The translations under genes and the position numbers were made by a program. Shown piece after piece: positions 1 to 13,904 of a DNA stretch of 64,000 nucleotides. Source of the stretch: Acridotheres tristis (Eukaryota; Chordata; Aves; Passeriformes; Sturnidae). The first letter of the stretch is position 1. Every line of letters starts with the position of its first letter. The stretch spans positions 5,529,491-5,593,490 of the forward strand of contig CM072905.1 in assembly GCA_037013685.1 (NCBI GenBank), read 5' to 3'. Under the pieces are notes generated by a model. It was not told the origin of the DNA and made no database searches. It saw only the letters and a program-made list of their open reading frames with translations.

Positions 1-144
1 TATGTTGTCGCAGCCCTTCCAAATAACTGTATTTGTGTGTTTACTTTGCTAAAGCATATTATTTATGTGATGGACATTAATAGCTACTTCAGAGTGACTC
101 AGATGATACAGATACACATTTGTGATCTCTTCTTCCAGTACAGT

Positions 145-180
145 ACTAAAAAACCACAGGGCTGCTGTGGTTTTTGTAGT
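145..180. repeat. Small perfect hairpin with one bulge
   Basis: Arms at 149-159 (AAAAACCACAG) and 165-175 (CTGTGGTTTTT) are perfectly complementary around a 5-nt loop. Allowing one bulged G at 176 extends pairing with ACTA (145-148) and TAGT (177-180), giving 15 bp. There is no evidence of function. Confidence 0.7.
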
Positions 181-2363
181 GTGAAGATGGATTGGGATAT
201 AAATCCCTGTTGGGCAGATATGGGGCTGTTTACTGGGTATTGCTCAATTAGAAGCACAGAAGCACTTTTAAAGAGCCCTCCTGCTCTGCTGCTGCCCAGG
301 GATATATTGAATGCTGGAGACACAAACTCTGCCCTCAGAACGTCCCTGCTGAGATGGATTCGGCATGGACAGAAGGCAGTGATACTGGAGAGCCTTGGAT
401 TCATCAGCCACAACAGGAAATCCATGCCTCTAAATCTCAGCTCCAGGCTTAAAACTTTGGCACTTTGTCTTGTCTATTAGAAGGCTTCTCAGTAAAAGTA
501 AACCACAGGCTAGCCATGACCAGATGGATGTTTCATCCAGAGTTTTCACAGTGCTTGCACCAAATTTCTTTCTGATGTATATTTACAGAAGAATATTGTT
601 TGGAAGCACAGGGATGGATGCCAGTTTTGGACAGAATATTCCTCTTAACATGCAAAGTTTTGTGCCATCTACTTACCCGTTCGTCTCAACCTAATCTCCC
701 AAGTCTTTGAACTAGCATCACATGATTCATGTGATTTTTTTTGTATCGTGTTTGATTTTTTGAGAGGCCTTTTTGTGACGAGTCTTCTGTTAACACAGAG
801 TGTTCCATAAGCAGAAGAAATAATGCAGCCTGGTTTTCTACAGAATCTCATTTTAGCCTCTGTCTCCCATTATCACTTCTCCACTGCTCCACAGATCCCT
901 TCATTAAAAGACAAAGGCAGAAGATGCTGTGGCTATTTCCAAGTTCTTTGTGCCAGTGAATGCTCCTGCTGACTGCCCAGTTGACTGCTGCTGACAGGAG
1001 CTCTATGCTGCTCTGTATTATGGAGTTTTACCTGCCTGGTCCTCAGCACAAAGTTGGTTTGTTCTTTTCTTCCAGCCAATTTTCACAAAATTCTGAGATT
1101 TCTTCTTTGTCAAAGCTGGATGAAACTGGCCAGGAGATAATGGAGTTAGTGTGGGGAAAATAGGAAACTCTTCCCAGAACAGTTTGTTACTATTCTAGTG
1201 AATATATTTGCAGTATATTTAATCATAGGCACTTATGAAGTGAAGACAGGAGCTAAGACTTTAAGTGACAAACAGGGAATTTCACAGGTAGATGTATATT
1301 AAAGGAAGAAATTGAATATCCTATAGATTGCCACTGATCACATCACCACAAGAGTGTTTGGCTGCTGTTTTCTCCAGCAGAAATGCATCACTTTCAGTAT
1401 CTTTCAGGGAGCACTGAGGACTCATCATCATAAGCAAAATGAAGTTAAAAAATTAATTAAAACTTAGCATTGCTTGGATAAAAATCTTAAGGAGTCTCTC
1501 ACCCTAAGGAGTTTTCCTTCTTGCTTTAGAAGATCCTGCAGCATTTGCTCATTAATGATCTGCTCTTTCCTTACAGTTGTGATAAATGTCAGTCAGGGAG
1601 GAAAAGCAGCACAAAGCCTTCTGAGAGCCACTGCAAACTGCAGTGCAAGGACACTGTAAGGACTGTGGGACTTAAGGCACAGCCAAAATCCTCCCCAGCT
1701 CCGTGGTCAAGGCTCACAGACCAAAGGGCTGGAGGGAATCTGCTCAGAGGTAGCAAAGCCAGCTCAGGGAGGCAGCAGGAATCAGTGAAATAGTGAAAGC
1801 AGGGTGTGTGAGCTGGCACTGCACAGCAGCTCTGGAGCTCAGCCAGCCACAGTGGCCATCTCTGCATTCATGTCCATGGCTTGGGGAAACCTCTGCACAA
1901 ACAGCAGGATGTTTGTATGGACTGATATTTTTCCAAATGTCATGTTCTTTAAATGCTGTTTGAAGTTGAAGATTTGCTCGGTTCCCCTTAGAATATCCCT
2001 GCAAATATCGCCAGGATGTTTATATGTGTCCAGCTGCTTCATCACCTCCTTTTCCTACTCTCCCAAAACAGTGCAAGGAAAGAGGAGAAATTATTTATCA
2101 GGGAGAAGTCTGAAACCATTTTCATGATGAATGCTCACCTGTGCAGGTGAAGGCATAATGTCCTCATGAAAGGACCAATCCTTCATTCTCAGTGACTGTC
2201 ATGGTGTGTGTATGGCTGCCTGGACTGCTGATGGTTACACCTCATCCCCTACAAAATAACCCAAAAATATAAAATCAGGAACACATCTGTGAATATCTTC
2301 CTCACAAACTCCAAAGATATGTTTGCTCATTGAAGGGCTGTGCTAATGAAAACCTCTACGAGG

Positions 2364-2690
2364 TGTCATGGTTTGAAAGTCGGGTGTCAAGGAAGGTGGA
2401 ATAGAAAATGTGACCCCCTTCCCTCCAAATTATGACTCGAAATATTGTCCTTGGAGTGAGCAACCATCCTCCTCCAATGCTGAGAGCTGAGCCCAGCCCC
2501 TCACCTCCCAGCCAAAATCTCACAGGATCTCTGCCCTTCCCAAGAAAATGCCCCTGTGCTATGACAGTGCAGCCAGCTGCACCCCTCACCCTCCCCCTTT
2601 TGCATCTTTTGTCTCTCTTAAGTCATTATTGTTTGAAAGCAACAGATGGGACAAAAATTCCGTGAGAGAAGCAAAGAAAAGGAAAAATTC
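2364..2690 (+). mobile_element. Possible degraded LTR remnant
   Basis: The segment opens with TGTCATGGTTTGAAAG, which resembles the start of LTRs common in songbird genomes as I remember them. It continues with an AAGGAAGGTGGAATAGAAAA tract and a C-rich stretch. No polyadenylation signal, right end or target-site duplication could be placed, and the end coordinate is approximate. It could instead be unique sequence. Confidence 0.28.
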
Positions 2691-5600
2691 TAACCCTCAA
2701 CAAATCAGAAATCATCACAAGTCAGGAAGTGCTTCACTTTGCATCTCCATCATTCTTTGGGTGAAAACCTGTTTCATTCCCAGATGTCTGATAATGCTGT
2801 TAATGACAAGGTATTTTACAGTATCTTTTCTCAGCTAGTTCTGAGCTCTCTGATTATGTCATTTAAAGGATTATGTATTATTTTGACTAATGGACTTTGC
2901 TCATATCCTCTCCTCCACTTAGAGTTGTCTTTTCCTGAAAGCCCTTTAGCTGTAAAACCACAGATTGTTTCAGCATCTAAAATCCTTTTTCTAATAATGT
3001 TGGTCCTTTTTTTTAGTGCCCCACTGTGCCCTGCATAACTAATCACGAGCAAAGAAAGGGATGTGCAGTGAACTGAAGAGTTTCCTAAAAAGAGGAACTA
3101 CAGGGAGGAGTGAAAAACTTGAACTTTTCTTCCTGCCTCTGAGAGATACCATCTGTTACCTTCAGAAGGTTTGGTGCTCCTGTGGAGGTGACTGCTGGAG
3201 ACAGAGAGCTGTGCTGCTGTGGGAACATGCAGCAGCCTCTTACTGAACACTCCACTCAGAAATTAGGAACAATATTACAGCATCTGGTGGATGTAATGGG
3301 AGAATAAACCAGCTGTGCTGGATGAAATATTGCGTATGTCAAATTATTACAACAAACTTTATAAATATTACTGTTAGGCTGACTGCAATCATTTTTACTA
3401 GCATGAGAAGACAGCTAGAGAGGGGAGTTGTGCACATCAAATGCTATGAAAAAGAATGATGCTGCTGTAGAGAGCAGGAGAACCAGCTCCCAGTTAGAGC
3501 AGACAGAAACTGGCTGCAAACAAGAAGGGAATTGGAATTATCTGTTGAGAAGGATAGTTCTGATCTCAGGGTCTGCCATGGTAGCAAGAGTCCACAGAGC
3601 ATTAAGGAGATGCATTTTGCAATTTGTGGCTAAATGGAAGTTACATTTCTTCAGCTTTTTATGGTATTTTGAGCCCAATCAATAAGCTTTACGACCTGCA
3701 TCCTCTGTTGGCTCATTGAAGCTGACTGGGCTGTCAGCTTTTCTGTCCTGGTGCACTACAGATGGGCAATCACACATTATTTAATGACTCAGATGGACAC
3801 CTTTTGTGATACTGGATTCTTCAATGAGATATGTAATTGTTCCCAGCTTATGCGACTTTTATTGAATTATTATTGAAAACATAATTTCATACTTGGTTAA
3901 GTCATAAATTTAATTCATTCTCTAGCAAGATTTAGGAACAAATATGATACTACCAGTGCTTCTCCAAGGACAGGTGAGGCAGTTGTAGCTACCCAGAAAG
4001 TCTGAACTGGCTGAGCACTCACTGGTTGCTTTTCAGCACTTCCTGCTCATGGATTTAAAAGTGCAGGAGAAGCTTTTCCATCCAAAGGAGGCCAGTTATG
4101 ATTAAAAATTATCACTTAGTTTTCATACATAGGTTGAGTCTTGTGGGTGCATTGCAGTCCCAGTTAGCTGAATAAAATTCAGTTGTCCCTGGGCTTTTTG
4201 GTGGCTTCAGGACACAGATGAGTCTTTGAGCAGCAAAGGACTTGTGGCTGCTTAGGGCTTTTCATTAACCAATAACTCAACATCTTGACTGTGTGTGCAC
4301 TGATTGGGCACTTCCACAAGAGCTGCCCAGTCAGTGAGAATTGTCTGAACACAGACTGTGCACAAGGGACACCATGTTTTTCCTTTCAACACAAAATCCA
4401 TGAGAGGCTGAGCTCGATGAAGCCATGGATTGCTTCAGAAGGCTCTGCCAGCCAGCCCTGCCTTGAGTGTGTCTGTTGAACAGAACCTGGCTGCTTTAAT
4501 CCTAATTTCTCTCTGGAAACATTAATTCATATTCATCTGCTTAACACAGGCATCTACAAATAGCCTGAGGAAATGCCTGCTTTTTTTTGGTCAGAAAAAA
4601 CTAGCTTTTAGATGCCTGCAGTTTAATGAAATTAATTTTCTCTCTTGTTTCTTGAATGTAAAGCAATTCAGACTGTCTTTGACACCTCAGAGTAAATGCA
4701 TCATAAATTAAAGGTGCGAGAAAAATTTTCAGTGAATTTGACAAGATTAATGGGTAAAGCATTCACTAGAAATATATTTTTCATAATAGATTGGAATTTA
4801 TGGAAACCCTTACTGACTTCATATTTAAATCAGTTGTATGGCATCTGCAATATTTCCTGCTTCTCTTGTTTTACCCAGTGGAAAAAACACTTAAAACAGC
4901 CAAAGTTCTAAATAAAAAGAAAATATTAAAAAAAAAGGGAAACAAACGCCACAGGGGAGTAGTAAATTCATAATTTCTGCTGATTAAGAATTGGGAAACT
5001 TCTTGTCAATAGCTGAAAAATACCTTATATGCAGAAATATTTCAGGACTTTAAAGAGAAGGCAGGGTATTTGGCCCTATGCCTTTGCATTCAATACACAA
5101 TTTATGTCAGCTTTATTTTTCTGTTTTCCAGTAAGCCTTTCTTCTCCATCTTCTCTGGGCTACAGGAAATCAGGAATTCTGGTGAGAGTGGAGTTTTTGT
5201 GCAGTAGTGAGGTGTGTCTGTCCCTGCTTTGTTTGATGCTATGCTGGACTCCACTTTGAGTCTTTGTTCTCAAACCCAACTCTGGCACACCGTGATATTG
5301 TGATGTATTGACCAAAGTAAAAATACTTGCAAAATAACTTTAAAGATTTGCATTGAATGCATCATCTTTCTATCTCTGCCCATTGCAGGAAGTAGAAATA
5401 TTATTTTATCCTATAAAGCCTTGATTATCTTCTCCTGGTCTCGGTATCTGTTTAGAAAAAGTTCCTTGCAAGTGCAGGTAGTTCTGCTTTATTGCCAAAG
5501 GAAGTGCTCTCTGTAATACCACATTTTCTCATTCAAATACTCTCTCAGTGTTCTGCTCTGTTATGTTTGCAGCTGTTTTAAAGCACCTTAGCCGAAGCCT

Positions 5601-5941
5601 TTTGAAGTAAAACGCACACAAATGCCCTTTATGAGCCTTTCTGATCCCTAATAATTTTCTGGGAACGCATACATCTTCCTTTGGCATTGCGGGTGGGGTT
5701 GTCAAAGTGGCTCTCAGCAAACAGGGGTGCATTTTAAACCATCAGCAGAGTGCCTGTGAAATCATTGCACTGCATTATTATAGCTTATGTTTCTACTTTT
5801 ATGGTCTGTAGTCCTCACATGGATTTATTTCATCTGTGCTTGCACACAGCTTTGATGGTGCCTTGTACCCTGACCTGCTTAGACTCGCCATAAAGCCTCG
5901 TACTTAAAGGATAATGGTCATGATGAGGGAAGTATACAAGG

Positions 5942-6019
5942 CAATAAACAGCTTTTGCAGGTGATTAAACACACTGAAGCAAAGCTGAGGCATTTGAAAA
6001 CCCCAAAAGCTGTTTATTG
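5942..6019. repeat. 16-bp perfect inverted repeat with AATAAA in both arms
   Basis: CAATAAACAGCTTTTG at 5942-5957 is the exact reverse complement of CAAAAGCTGTTTATTG at 6004-6019, with a 46-nt spacer. The left arm contains AATAAA on the + strand and the right arm contains it on the - strand. No transposon ends or target duplications are evident around it. Confidence 0.85.
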
Positions 6020-7557
6020 TAAGCACAGCAACACTCAGCTGTGTTCAACAAGCCACAACATTAAATAAAAGCTTCTGCCTTGTCTCGCAAGGGCTGAGAG
6101 GTTTTGTCCACCGAATAGATCTTTGTTTCTCATTTTTAATGCTGTGGGTGGCTTTCTTTGTTTGGCATATGATTTAACAGGAGATGGTTCCTGAGTAATT
6201 GCTTGGGATAAAAGCAGCAAAATGTCTTTGTTCAAATCACTGTGGAGGTTCTTGTTGACAGTTCTTTCCTCCTCTCCAACCCCACAAGAATCCTTCTTTA
6301 TTCCCAGCTTCTTTTTTCCCCTCTTGCTACTGCTTCCATTGTCTGATTCATCATTTAATTTCTTGGTTTGGTTTTTATTTTGTTTTGGCTAGGTTTTTTT
6401 TTCTATTCAATGGTGTCTTCGCCTTCCCTTTCCCAGCACTTCACAGAGTTTTCCTGAAAAGAATGCCCGAGGCTGGAACACTCAGCCACTGCAAGGAAGA
6501 GTTTAGAGCAGGAGTATTATGAGTCACAACATTTGTAGTGCCAGGGGATCTCTGTTCCACAAATAGCACTGCTTTGGTCATGATGAGCTATCTAAAACCA
6601 AAGAGCCTTTTAAAGCAATTATAATTTACCAACCCCTGTCATCTTCAATAGTCTTTTCTTTAAGACAGGGTAGGACCTTTTATTCCAATGGAGTGACATT
6701 TGATAAATTCGTGCAGATTTCTGTGGATCTTCCTATCAAATGCTGTGAATAAAACTGCATTTGCTATTTTCCAGCACAAATTTACTGAGAATTATAATAG
6801 TAGATGCCACCATGGCTATTTGTGCAAATCAGACTTCACAAACTGTCATTTTCTATGGATGCCAATGGAAGGAAACTTACAGTCTAATGAAAGAATATTT
6901 AATATTTTGCAGTGGTTCACAAAGACAACATTTTTGTTGTTTATTGCTGAGAATTGTAGCACAGTCTTTCTCATTTATAAATTAGACCTTGAGGCAGTAT
7001 CTTTTATGAAAGCAAAATATGAAAGAAATAATTGAGGTTTGGTAACCAGCTGATACTGAAGCTGTATGCTGTGAAACAGAATTAATAGATAAAGTGATCA
7101 GAAAAAAATCTGATTGGTAATTCCAGGTAGAAGTTGGCAAAGGTTTCTTTTTTCTTTCATCTTTCCTTTTAATAATTTATACAACAGCAGTGTTTTTGGG
7201 AAACTGGTATTTATTCATTTGTACATGGAAAAAAATCACAGCAGCATTACAAAAACCCTGTGTACGTTACATCCTTGTCTCAGATAAACACAAATCCAGC
7301 ATAATTCTGGATTTGCACTAGTATTACTGAAACCCAAATTTATCCTTGAATGTCTTTATCCATTGTGCCCTCTTAAGTTTATCTAGGGCAAATCCTGAGC
7401 CACTAAAATCATGGCTCAACAGGGACAGGGGCATCCCTTACCCTGCTGGGGGGACAGCCAGGGCATTCCTGGCACAGCAGCCCATGGGGAACGTCCTGCA
7501 CATTTGGGCAGGGCTGATTCCTTGGGAGGGCAAACCAGAGCAGGCACTGGTGTGATG

Positions 7558-7962
7558 GGGAAAAACACATCCAGGAAAAATGTGCTGCACTGCTGGGATA
7601 CACCCAGGGGGAAAAACACATCCAGGAAAAATGTGCTGCACTGCTGGGATACACCCAGGAGAAAAACACATCCAGGAAAAATGTGCTGCACTGCTGGGAT
7701 ACACCCAGGAGAAAAACACATCCAGGAAAAATGTGCTGCACTGCTGGGATACACCCAGGGGGAAAAACACATCCAGGAAAAATGTGCTGCACTGCTGGGA
7801 TACACCCAGGAGAAAAACACATCCAGGAAAAATGTGCTGCACTGCTGGGATACACCCAGGGGGAAAAACACATCCAGGAAAAATGTGCTGCACTGCTGGG
7901 ATACACCCGGGGGGAAAAACACATCCGGGAAAAATGTGCTGCACTGCTGGGATACACCCAGG
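7558..7962. repeat. Minisatellite, 50/51-bp unit, 8 copies
   Basis: Units begin AAAAACACATCCAGGAAAAA at 7561, 7612, 7662, 7712, 7763, 7813, 7864 and 7915. Each ends CTGGGATACACCCA plus a short G-rich linker. The linker is GGGGG (51-bp units) or GGAG (50-bp units). The successive periods are 51, 50, 50, 51, 50, 51, 51. Other variation is minimal (CCAGG to CCGGG in the last unit, CCCA to CCCG before it), which indicates recent expansion or homogenisation. Long open frames on both strands here exist only because the unit lacks stops in those frames. Confidence 0.95.
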
Positions 7963-10900
7963 GTCACTGTGCTGTGCCTTTCCAGGGAGTGCAGAGGTGG
8001 CACATCCTGAACAAGGAAGAGCACAAGTGATGAGTCCACTTCTGGGAAGGTGGAAATTCCTCAGGTGTCACTTGAAAACGTGCCAAGGATTTCAGCTGTC
8101 ACGTTCAGAATGGGAGTTCAAGCTAATGACAGGAAACATATTTTAGGAATCTCATTTTTCTCTAAAAGGGATATGAGGTGTTCCCATTTCAGGCTGGGAA
8201 AGAACCTGATTTGAATTGTTTCTCACAAAAGTTAAACTTTGTTTTGCATTTCTTTTTCTCTTGTTGGGCTCTGCAATGAATATGAAGTAAACAGCATCCT
8301 CAGGTAGCTTTTGATACATATTTGTAACTTCACATATAGTCAGAATAATACAGAAAATCGATTTGGATTTTTGTTTATTCTCCTAATTTTTCAATAATTT
8401 TGATTTAAGCAAGACTGGTTTTGTAAATAGATTTCCTCTTTTTTCTTTTTATTGCCAGGTATGTTACATTTTTCAGTCATGAATTTCACCTGGAGATTAT
8501 ATATAACTAAAATAATGTTTTCCTGATGAGCAATCAGTAAAGCCAGATGCTTTTAGTGGGAGTTCTTGGGTTGAAATAGATTTGGTGAGGCTTTTTCCCC
8601 CTGTTGTACTTTCCATCAAAATGTTTGTTGCTCACTGCAATTAAAAACATAAATTCTGTTGTTTTCTGCATTATAGAGATAAATGTCACAGTAAAGACTA
8701 ATCGGAGAGAAACAAAGCTATTCTTCTTGGGGTTTTTTCCTTTTTTTGTTCTCTTTTTTTTTTTTTAGTCTGAAACATAAAGTCATTTCCATTAGAGAAT
8801 TCTAAGAGGAAACTTGTTAAGTCTCCTGGGAACATATTTTCAACATAGTTCCAAACCACATGCAGATGTACAAATGTTCTGAATCCCATTTTTGTTAACA
8901 GAGCTTAGTGCCAGAATGTGTCTTTGCCTTTCAAAATCACTTTTCAGACATAGAGGGAGCTCTCCAAAAAAATCATTTCCACGGGTGTCTTTTTCCCCTC
9001 CTCACTAAATATCATATGTGCAAAACCAGCACATGAGGCTGTTTTATTATTCACATCAAGATCTCATCTATTCCCTCTGCATTCATATTTTATAGTACTT
9101 TACTGATTGATTTGATTTGACCCAACACTTTGATGGCACCTTTGCCATGGAGGCTGCACACACATAACACAAATCATTTACTTGATTCTTTTCTAAACTA
9201 TTTACCTTTCCCTTGGGTTATTTTATGAACTTCTGGCCTTTTGGTTCTGACCAGATTAACCAGCAGACAAAGGCAGGAAAAACACAAGTCCCCAATTTCC
9301 AGGGGTAAAATCCTTACCTACTCACTTATATCATCATATTTGCAGTGCTGTAAAATACAATTTTTATCATTCTAGTGCAGCAAAGACTTCAGAATTTAGG
9401 CCTGAATTTTTCTAATTTCCAAAGCCCCACCTGGTCCTTGTTTTTTTCTCTCTGGACTGCCAGGTTTCATCCCCACTGGAGTCACATGAACAATAATAAC
9501 TCTCACCCCTGTCTGAATTTGCTCATTTTGTGACACAGGAAGGCAAGAAAAGTTTTTATTCCCAAAACCTTGGTTTTCCTGCAATACCTGAAGGAATTGT
9601 GATGGTGAGGCAGAAGCAGAGCCTGACTCTCTGCTCCCACAAACAGGCATTCTGCATTATCCTTCCTCAATTTGAAACAATTTAGAACTCTCCTGTACTG
9701 ATTAGTAAGTCCTTAATAAACTAATTGGAAATGGGGCCTAGATATCAATTCTTAAAAATTAAAAGAAGTGTTTAAGGTATTTTTAGAGAAAATAGCACAG
9801 TCAGTCTGGGTATATTTTAAGGTTTCTTCCCTTAATCTGTTTTGTTTTCTGTTCTCCACATTCCTGCATGGCAATGCAGGAAAAGCCAATGAATAAAGTT
9901 TTGTTTTACCTGGGGATTATCACAGGATTTGGTCCTTCTGTAAAATTCCTACTGCTTCCACGGTTGTGAATGTGTTTCTGATTGGGATTATTTTAGAATA
10001 TTTCAGAATTATTTCTCATTCAGAACCTTTTCTAAATTTACATCTGTGGTTGCTCCCATACATACACTTTGGGATTCCTTACAAATGCAAAACTCTGTCT
10101 TAAATATATTCCTATACTAGGCCATAGTCCTGCAAGCCCTGAAGAAAAACTTGTTTAATGGCAGAGTAGCAGAGAAAAAAAAGCATCAGAAAGGCAAATC
10201 CATCATCTTTCATTAGGAAGAGAAACACCTGCCCTGCACATGTCTGTAAAATCCTGCTCAGTGAATCTGATTAATTGCACTCTAATTCTAACTTCCTATA
10301 AAAAGAAGCACTGGAGGAATTCTCTAATAGAAATTACTCCTGTTCCCAAAGGTATCATCAACTAATAAAGAAATCACATTATTAACCTAAATTTCAAGGT
10401 AAAATTTATATCTCTCTGTTTTTATGATTTTCAAACTGTTAATTCACATACTTTGTTGTAGGTTGATTTAGTATTGGCAAGGAACTCAACTCCAAACTGT
10501 TACTTTATAATTCTTTTTCTAGATCAGGTTTCCTTTTTCTGCTTGTTTCTATGTTTTGTTGGGATTTTTTAGTCTAAAAATCTAAGTGCTGGCATACATT
10601 CTTCAGCCAAAATCTTTGCATCACAAGGATGAGAAACTGATGGTGATTGTGTGGCTTTTAAGTGTCACTTTTCTTTACAATTCCTATTTTATGTTTCATC
10701 CTCAGGCTTCACTTCAGTTTACAAGCATGGCAAGACTGTTTTAAATCTCAAAGAAAGGTAAAATAGTATCCAAATAACAGGTTCTAAGTGGATAACCTAT
10801 TTCTCTTTGGCTGGAAAGCTTTCAGCCTGTGGCTTTGGCAAACAAAGGCCGTTTTGAAATGGTGTTTGGGCAGTGACTGAACCCACGTGGAGGTTTTATT

Positions 10901-13491
10901 TACAGCACAGGAGTTGTCAAATAACACTCAAAGTCATTTGGGCATCACAGGAAATAATAGGAGTGATTCTAGTGCTTTCTGTGAAAACCTTTAAACTCCC
11001 ATTTCATTAAAAATTCCAGTCTGCAGCTGGTAGCAGAGATTTACTGGGATTCACCATCTGTGCAGATTAATGTTTCCTAAAGGAGAACGAATGCACCAGA
11101 TGAGATGGTTGGCTTTGCAGATCAAACAAAACCCCAAAGTACAATCTCTTCCCTGACTCTTGCATCTTACACCTGTTTCCTTTTAATCACATGACTGAAT
11201 TGTTTGGGAGGAACAATTCCAGCTTTCCTTGAAGCTGATTGATTTGAAGATTGCAGATCACCGAGATTCTTGTGGGCTGGTAGCTGTGGAGAATTGGTGA
11301 TTTTATTGAGTAGATTTTATTACAGATTGGTTGAGCACCTTCTTTCGATTTTATTGTGTTTATAGCCAAGAAAAATGTCTTCACCCAACAAGCACAGGGA
11401 TTTAAAGGCATTCCAGGGTGTGCTTCAGGCTGGATTAGCAGTGACAGCCAATATGGGGAAGCTCAGCTGCCTCCAGCCCACACCCCTGTTGTTTTCAGTC
11501 TCATCTTTTTCTTTTTGACTGTCCATAACTAATCTTTCCTGGGGATTGAGCATGAGATTCATTTAAATTGTGATTTTGAATCAATCCTATGTCACTACAT
11601 ACCTTACAATGTTATAATTTTAAATCACATTAGCTTCACCACACATCAAACACCTAAATAAATTCTTGGCAGTGATCATTGTATTAGGATTCATCAGTAA
11701 AATTAATAGAGTTTCTGAGTTTGCCAGGAAGTGGGATCATTAATTTGACTATTTCTTGAGGGCAAGAAAGGAAAGCACAGTATCTGCTTACCAAACCAGG
11801 TATCAATCCCTGCCTGGGTTTCCTGATAAATATTCCTGGTTATTTCCCTGAAATCCAGGCTGTTTTACTCTATTCTGATGGCTAACATCAGGCAGGTGCA
11901 GAGGGGAGGCAGATCCATGGCATGGTGGGCTCAGCAGCCTTGGGGACAGTTGGGACCAGGAGTGAGGCAGCTGCTCCATCCAGGGCAGGGACTGCAGAGC
12001 CCCCTGTTCCTAAAAAAACACACTGACCCAGCAGCAGCAGCACAGGGTGCTGTTAAATCCATCCCCGTGGATTTGGCACTGAAAAAGCCCAGCACCCCAG
12101 AAAGCACGTGCCAATACAAACATGAAAGTGGGTAATTAAACTCACTGGCAGCACTGGTCCTTGCTCTGCCTTGCATTTTTGTTTTATTGAACCCCAGTTG
12201 TTCTCTGGCTGTTGCCAGGGGTAACCAGCAGTGACATTCAAGGTCATTGATGAAGAGCAAGCCTTTGTCCCCTGGATATTTCCCACTCTCGTGAAAACTT
12301 GCATCCTGGAATAAATTCCTCTGAAACAACAGATTTTGGTCAGTGTAGCACTTGGGTTTGGGTTTTTTTTCCAGTTTCCATTCACTGCACTTCTTTGGTG
12401 TAGTCCATTACTGTTCCTCCATGTTCATTGTAAGGCACAATATTCCAAAGTGCTCCTGGTTCAAGGGATGTCTCTGATGTGTGTCACAGTGTCACCAAAG
12501 CTGCTGTGTCCCCCTTTAGGACAGACTGGTGACACCAGACTGCACATGCACAGCACCAGAGTGCTCCTCTCTCTGTGTGTCTTCTACCTCAGCAGCTGCA
12601 AGTCTGTTAATTCTGCTATTTTGAACATGCTGAAATTGTTTTTCCCCCTTTCTGTAGCATTGGTGATTCGTTCACAAAGTTTTCTGCCAGGGAAGTAGTT
12701 TGTAGAATTTATTAAAGCACTTACAGAAGTAAAAAGTCAGAATTTCATGGGAAGATAGGGAAAAATTCCATTCTGCTAAATGGGAATCATGTGGTGATTC
12801 ATCATGCAGTTCTACTTCATATGATTTTCAAATGGCTATCAGTGTTCTGTATGGTTTAAATAGGGGTTTCTTCTGTTCTTTTTTTTTTTTTTTAACCTGC
12901 ATTTGTCCATTGCTTGGTTTACACTTTTTATGTAAATAAGCTGCCTGATCGTGAACTAGAGAGCAGTTAGTATTTTCAAATATGTTGGATGTTGTCTGTG
13001 AGCTCCCTTTGCATTTTTATTATTTTGTCAGTTTTCCAAACCAATATTTTTCTCTAGAAAGATGCTACTTAAGAAATGAGTCTCTGGGAACAGAGGAACC
13101 AAATTACAGCTTTGCTTAGGTGAACATAACTGCTTTTGATGCAAGTGGGAGTTTCCCTCGTTTATCTGGTGTGTAATTTGGAAAAGTGCATTTTACATCT
13201 AATTTGACCCAGTTTTTCCTGCACCATATTTGCAAGATAGAGGGAACAAGCACAGCAGACATTCAAGTATTTATTTGGTAGCTACCCTAGCCTGGGAGAA
13301 TAAACTTTGAAGTGTTTTGCAGCCAGAGACCTGGAGGTGAGTAGAGCTGTCAGCTTTACTCGGAGGGAATTCTCCATCCCAGGCTCAGCCCAGCTTTTCC
13401 AGAGATGCCCAGTTGGTGTCTGAAGGCACTGAAGTGTTTTAGGGTGGCTTATGGAAGGTGCCAGTGATAGTATTTACCTATTTTACAAGCA
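7963..13491. other. Intronic sequence, block 2
   Basis: Unique AT-rich sequence with scattered T runs (for example 8755-8766 and 12879-12893). I see no gene, element end or long repeat. Open frames in 11900-12700 have no splice sites or family similarity I can support. Confidence 0.55.
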
Positions 13492-13511
13492 GATGATGAT
13501 GATGATGATGA
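13492..13511. repeat. Short (GAT)n microsatellite
   Basis: About six and a half uninterrupted GAT units. Confidence 0.9.
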
Positions 13512-13904
13512 AATATTAACTGCTTACAGTGTAGTGGGTAGATTTTAAAACTCACCGAGATGGCTTTGCAGCTTCTCCATGGAAGTCTCCTGGACGGATG
13601 AATGTCAGAGCAGTTGTCACCCCAGAGTGTCCCGGGTGCTGGTGTGCCAGGGGAGGCAGCTGTGCTGGAGCTGTGGGATCACACCTGCTGCAGTGGGACC
13701 TGCAGGTACAGCAGGAGCTGAGAAGGACACACAAAACCCGGCATCCCACAGCAAGAGCACCAGGAGGATGGGGTTTCATCCTTCCTAGGATAAACCCTGG
13801 CATTTTATCTGTTTTGTGTGCATACTCATGGCAGGCTCTCGGTGCTGAGGGTGGGAAGGTGCTCGTGTGGCTCCCAGTGTGTCACAAACGTCCTGTGAAG
13901 CACA

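Larger units (their letters stand above)
1..7557. other. Intronic sequence, block 1
   Basis: AT-leaning unique sequence with no recognised gene. It holds a small hairpin at 145-180, a splice-site-bounded 79-nt candidate exon at 1577-1655, a possible LTR remnant starting near 2364 and a 16-bp perfect inverted repeat at 5942-6019. Nothing else stood out. Confidence 0.6.

Noticed and set aside
7409..8146. Open frames of 115-207 residues on both strands with repeated cysteine-rich peptides
   Set aside because: They are produced by the 50/51-bp minisatellite, occur in several frames on both strands at once, and have no start context, splice structure or family similarity.
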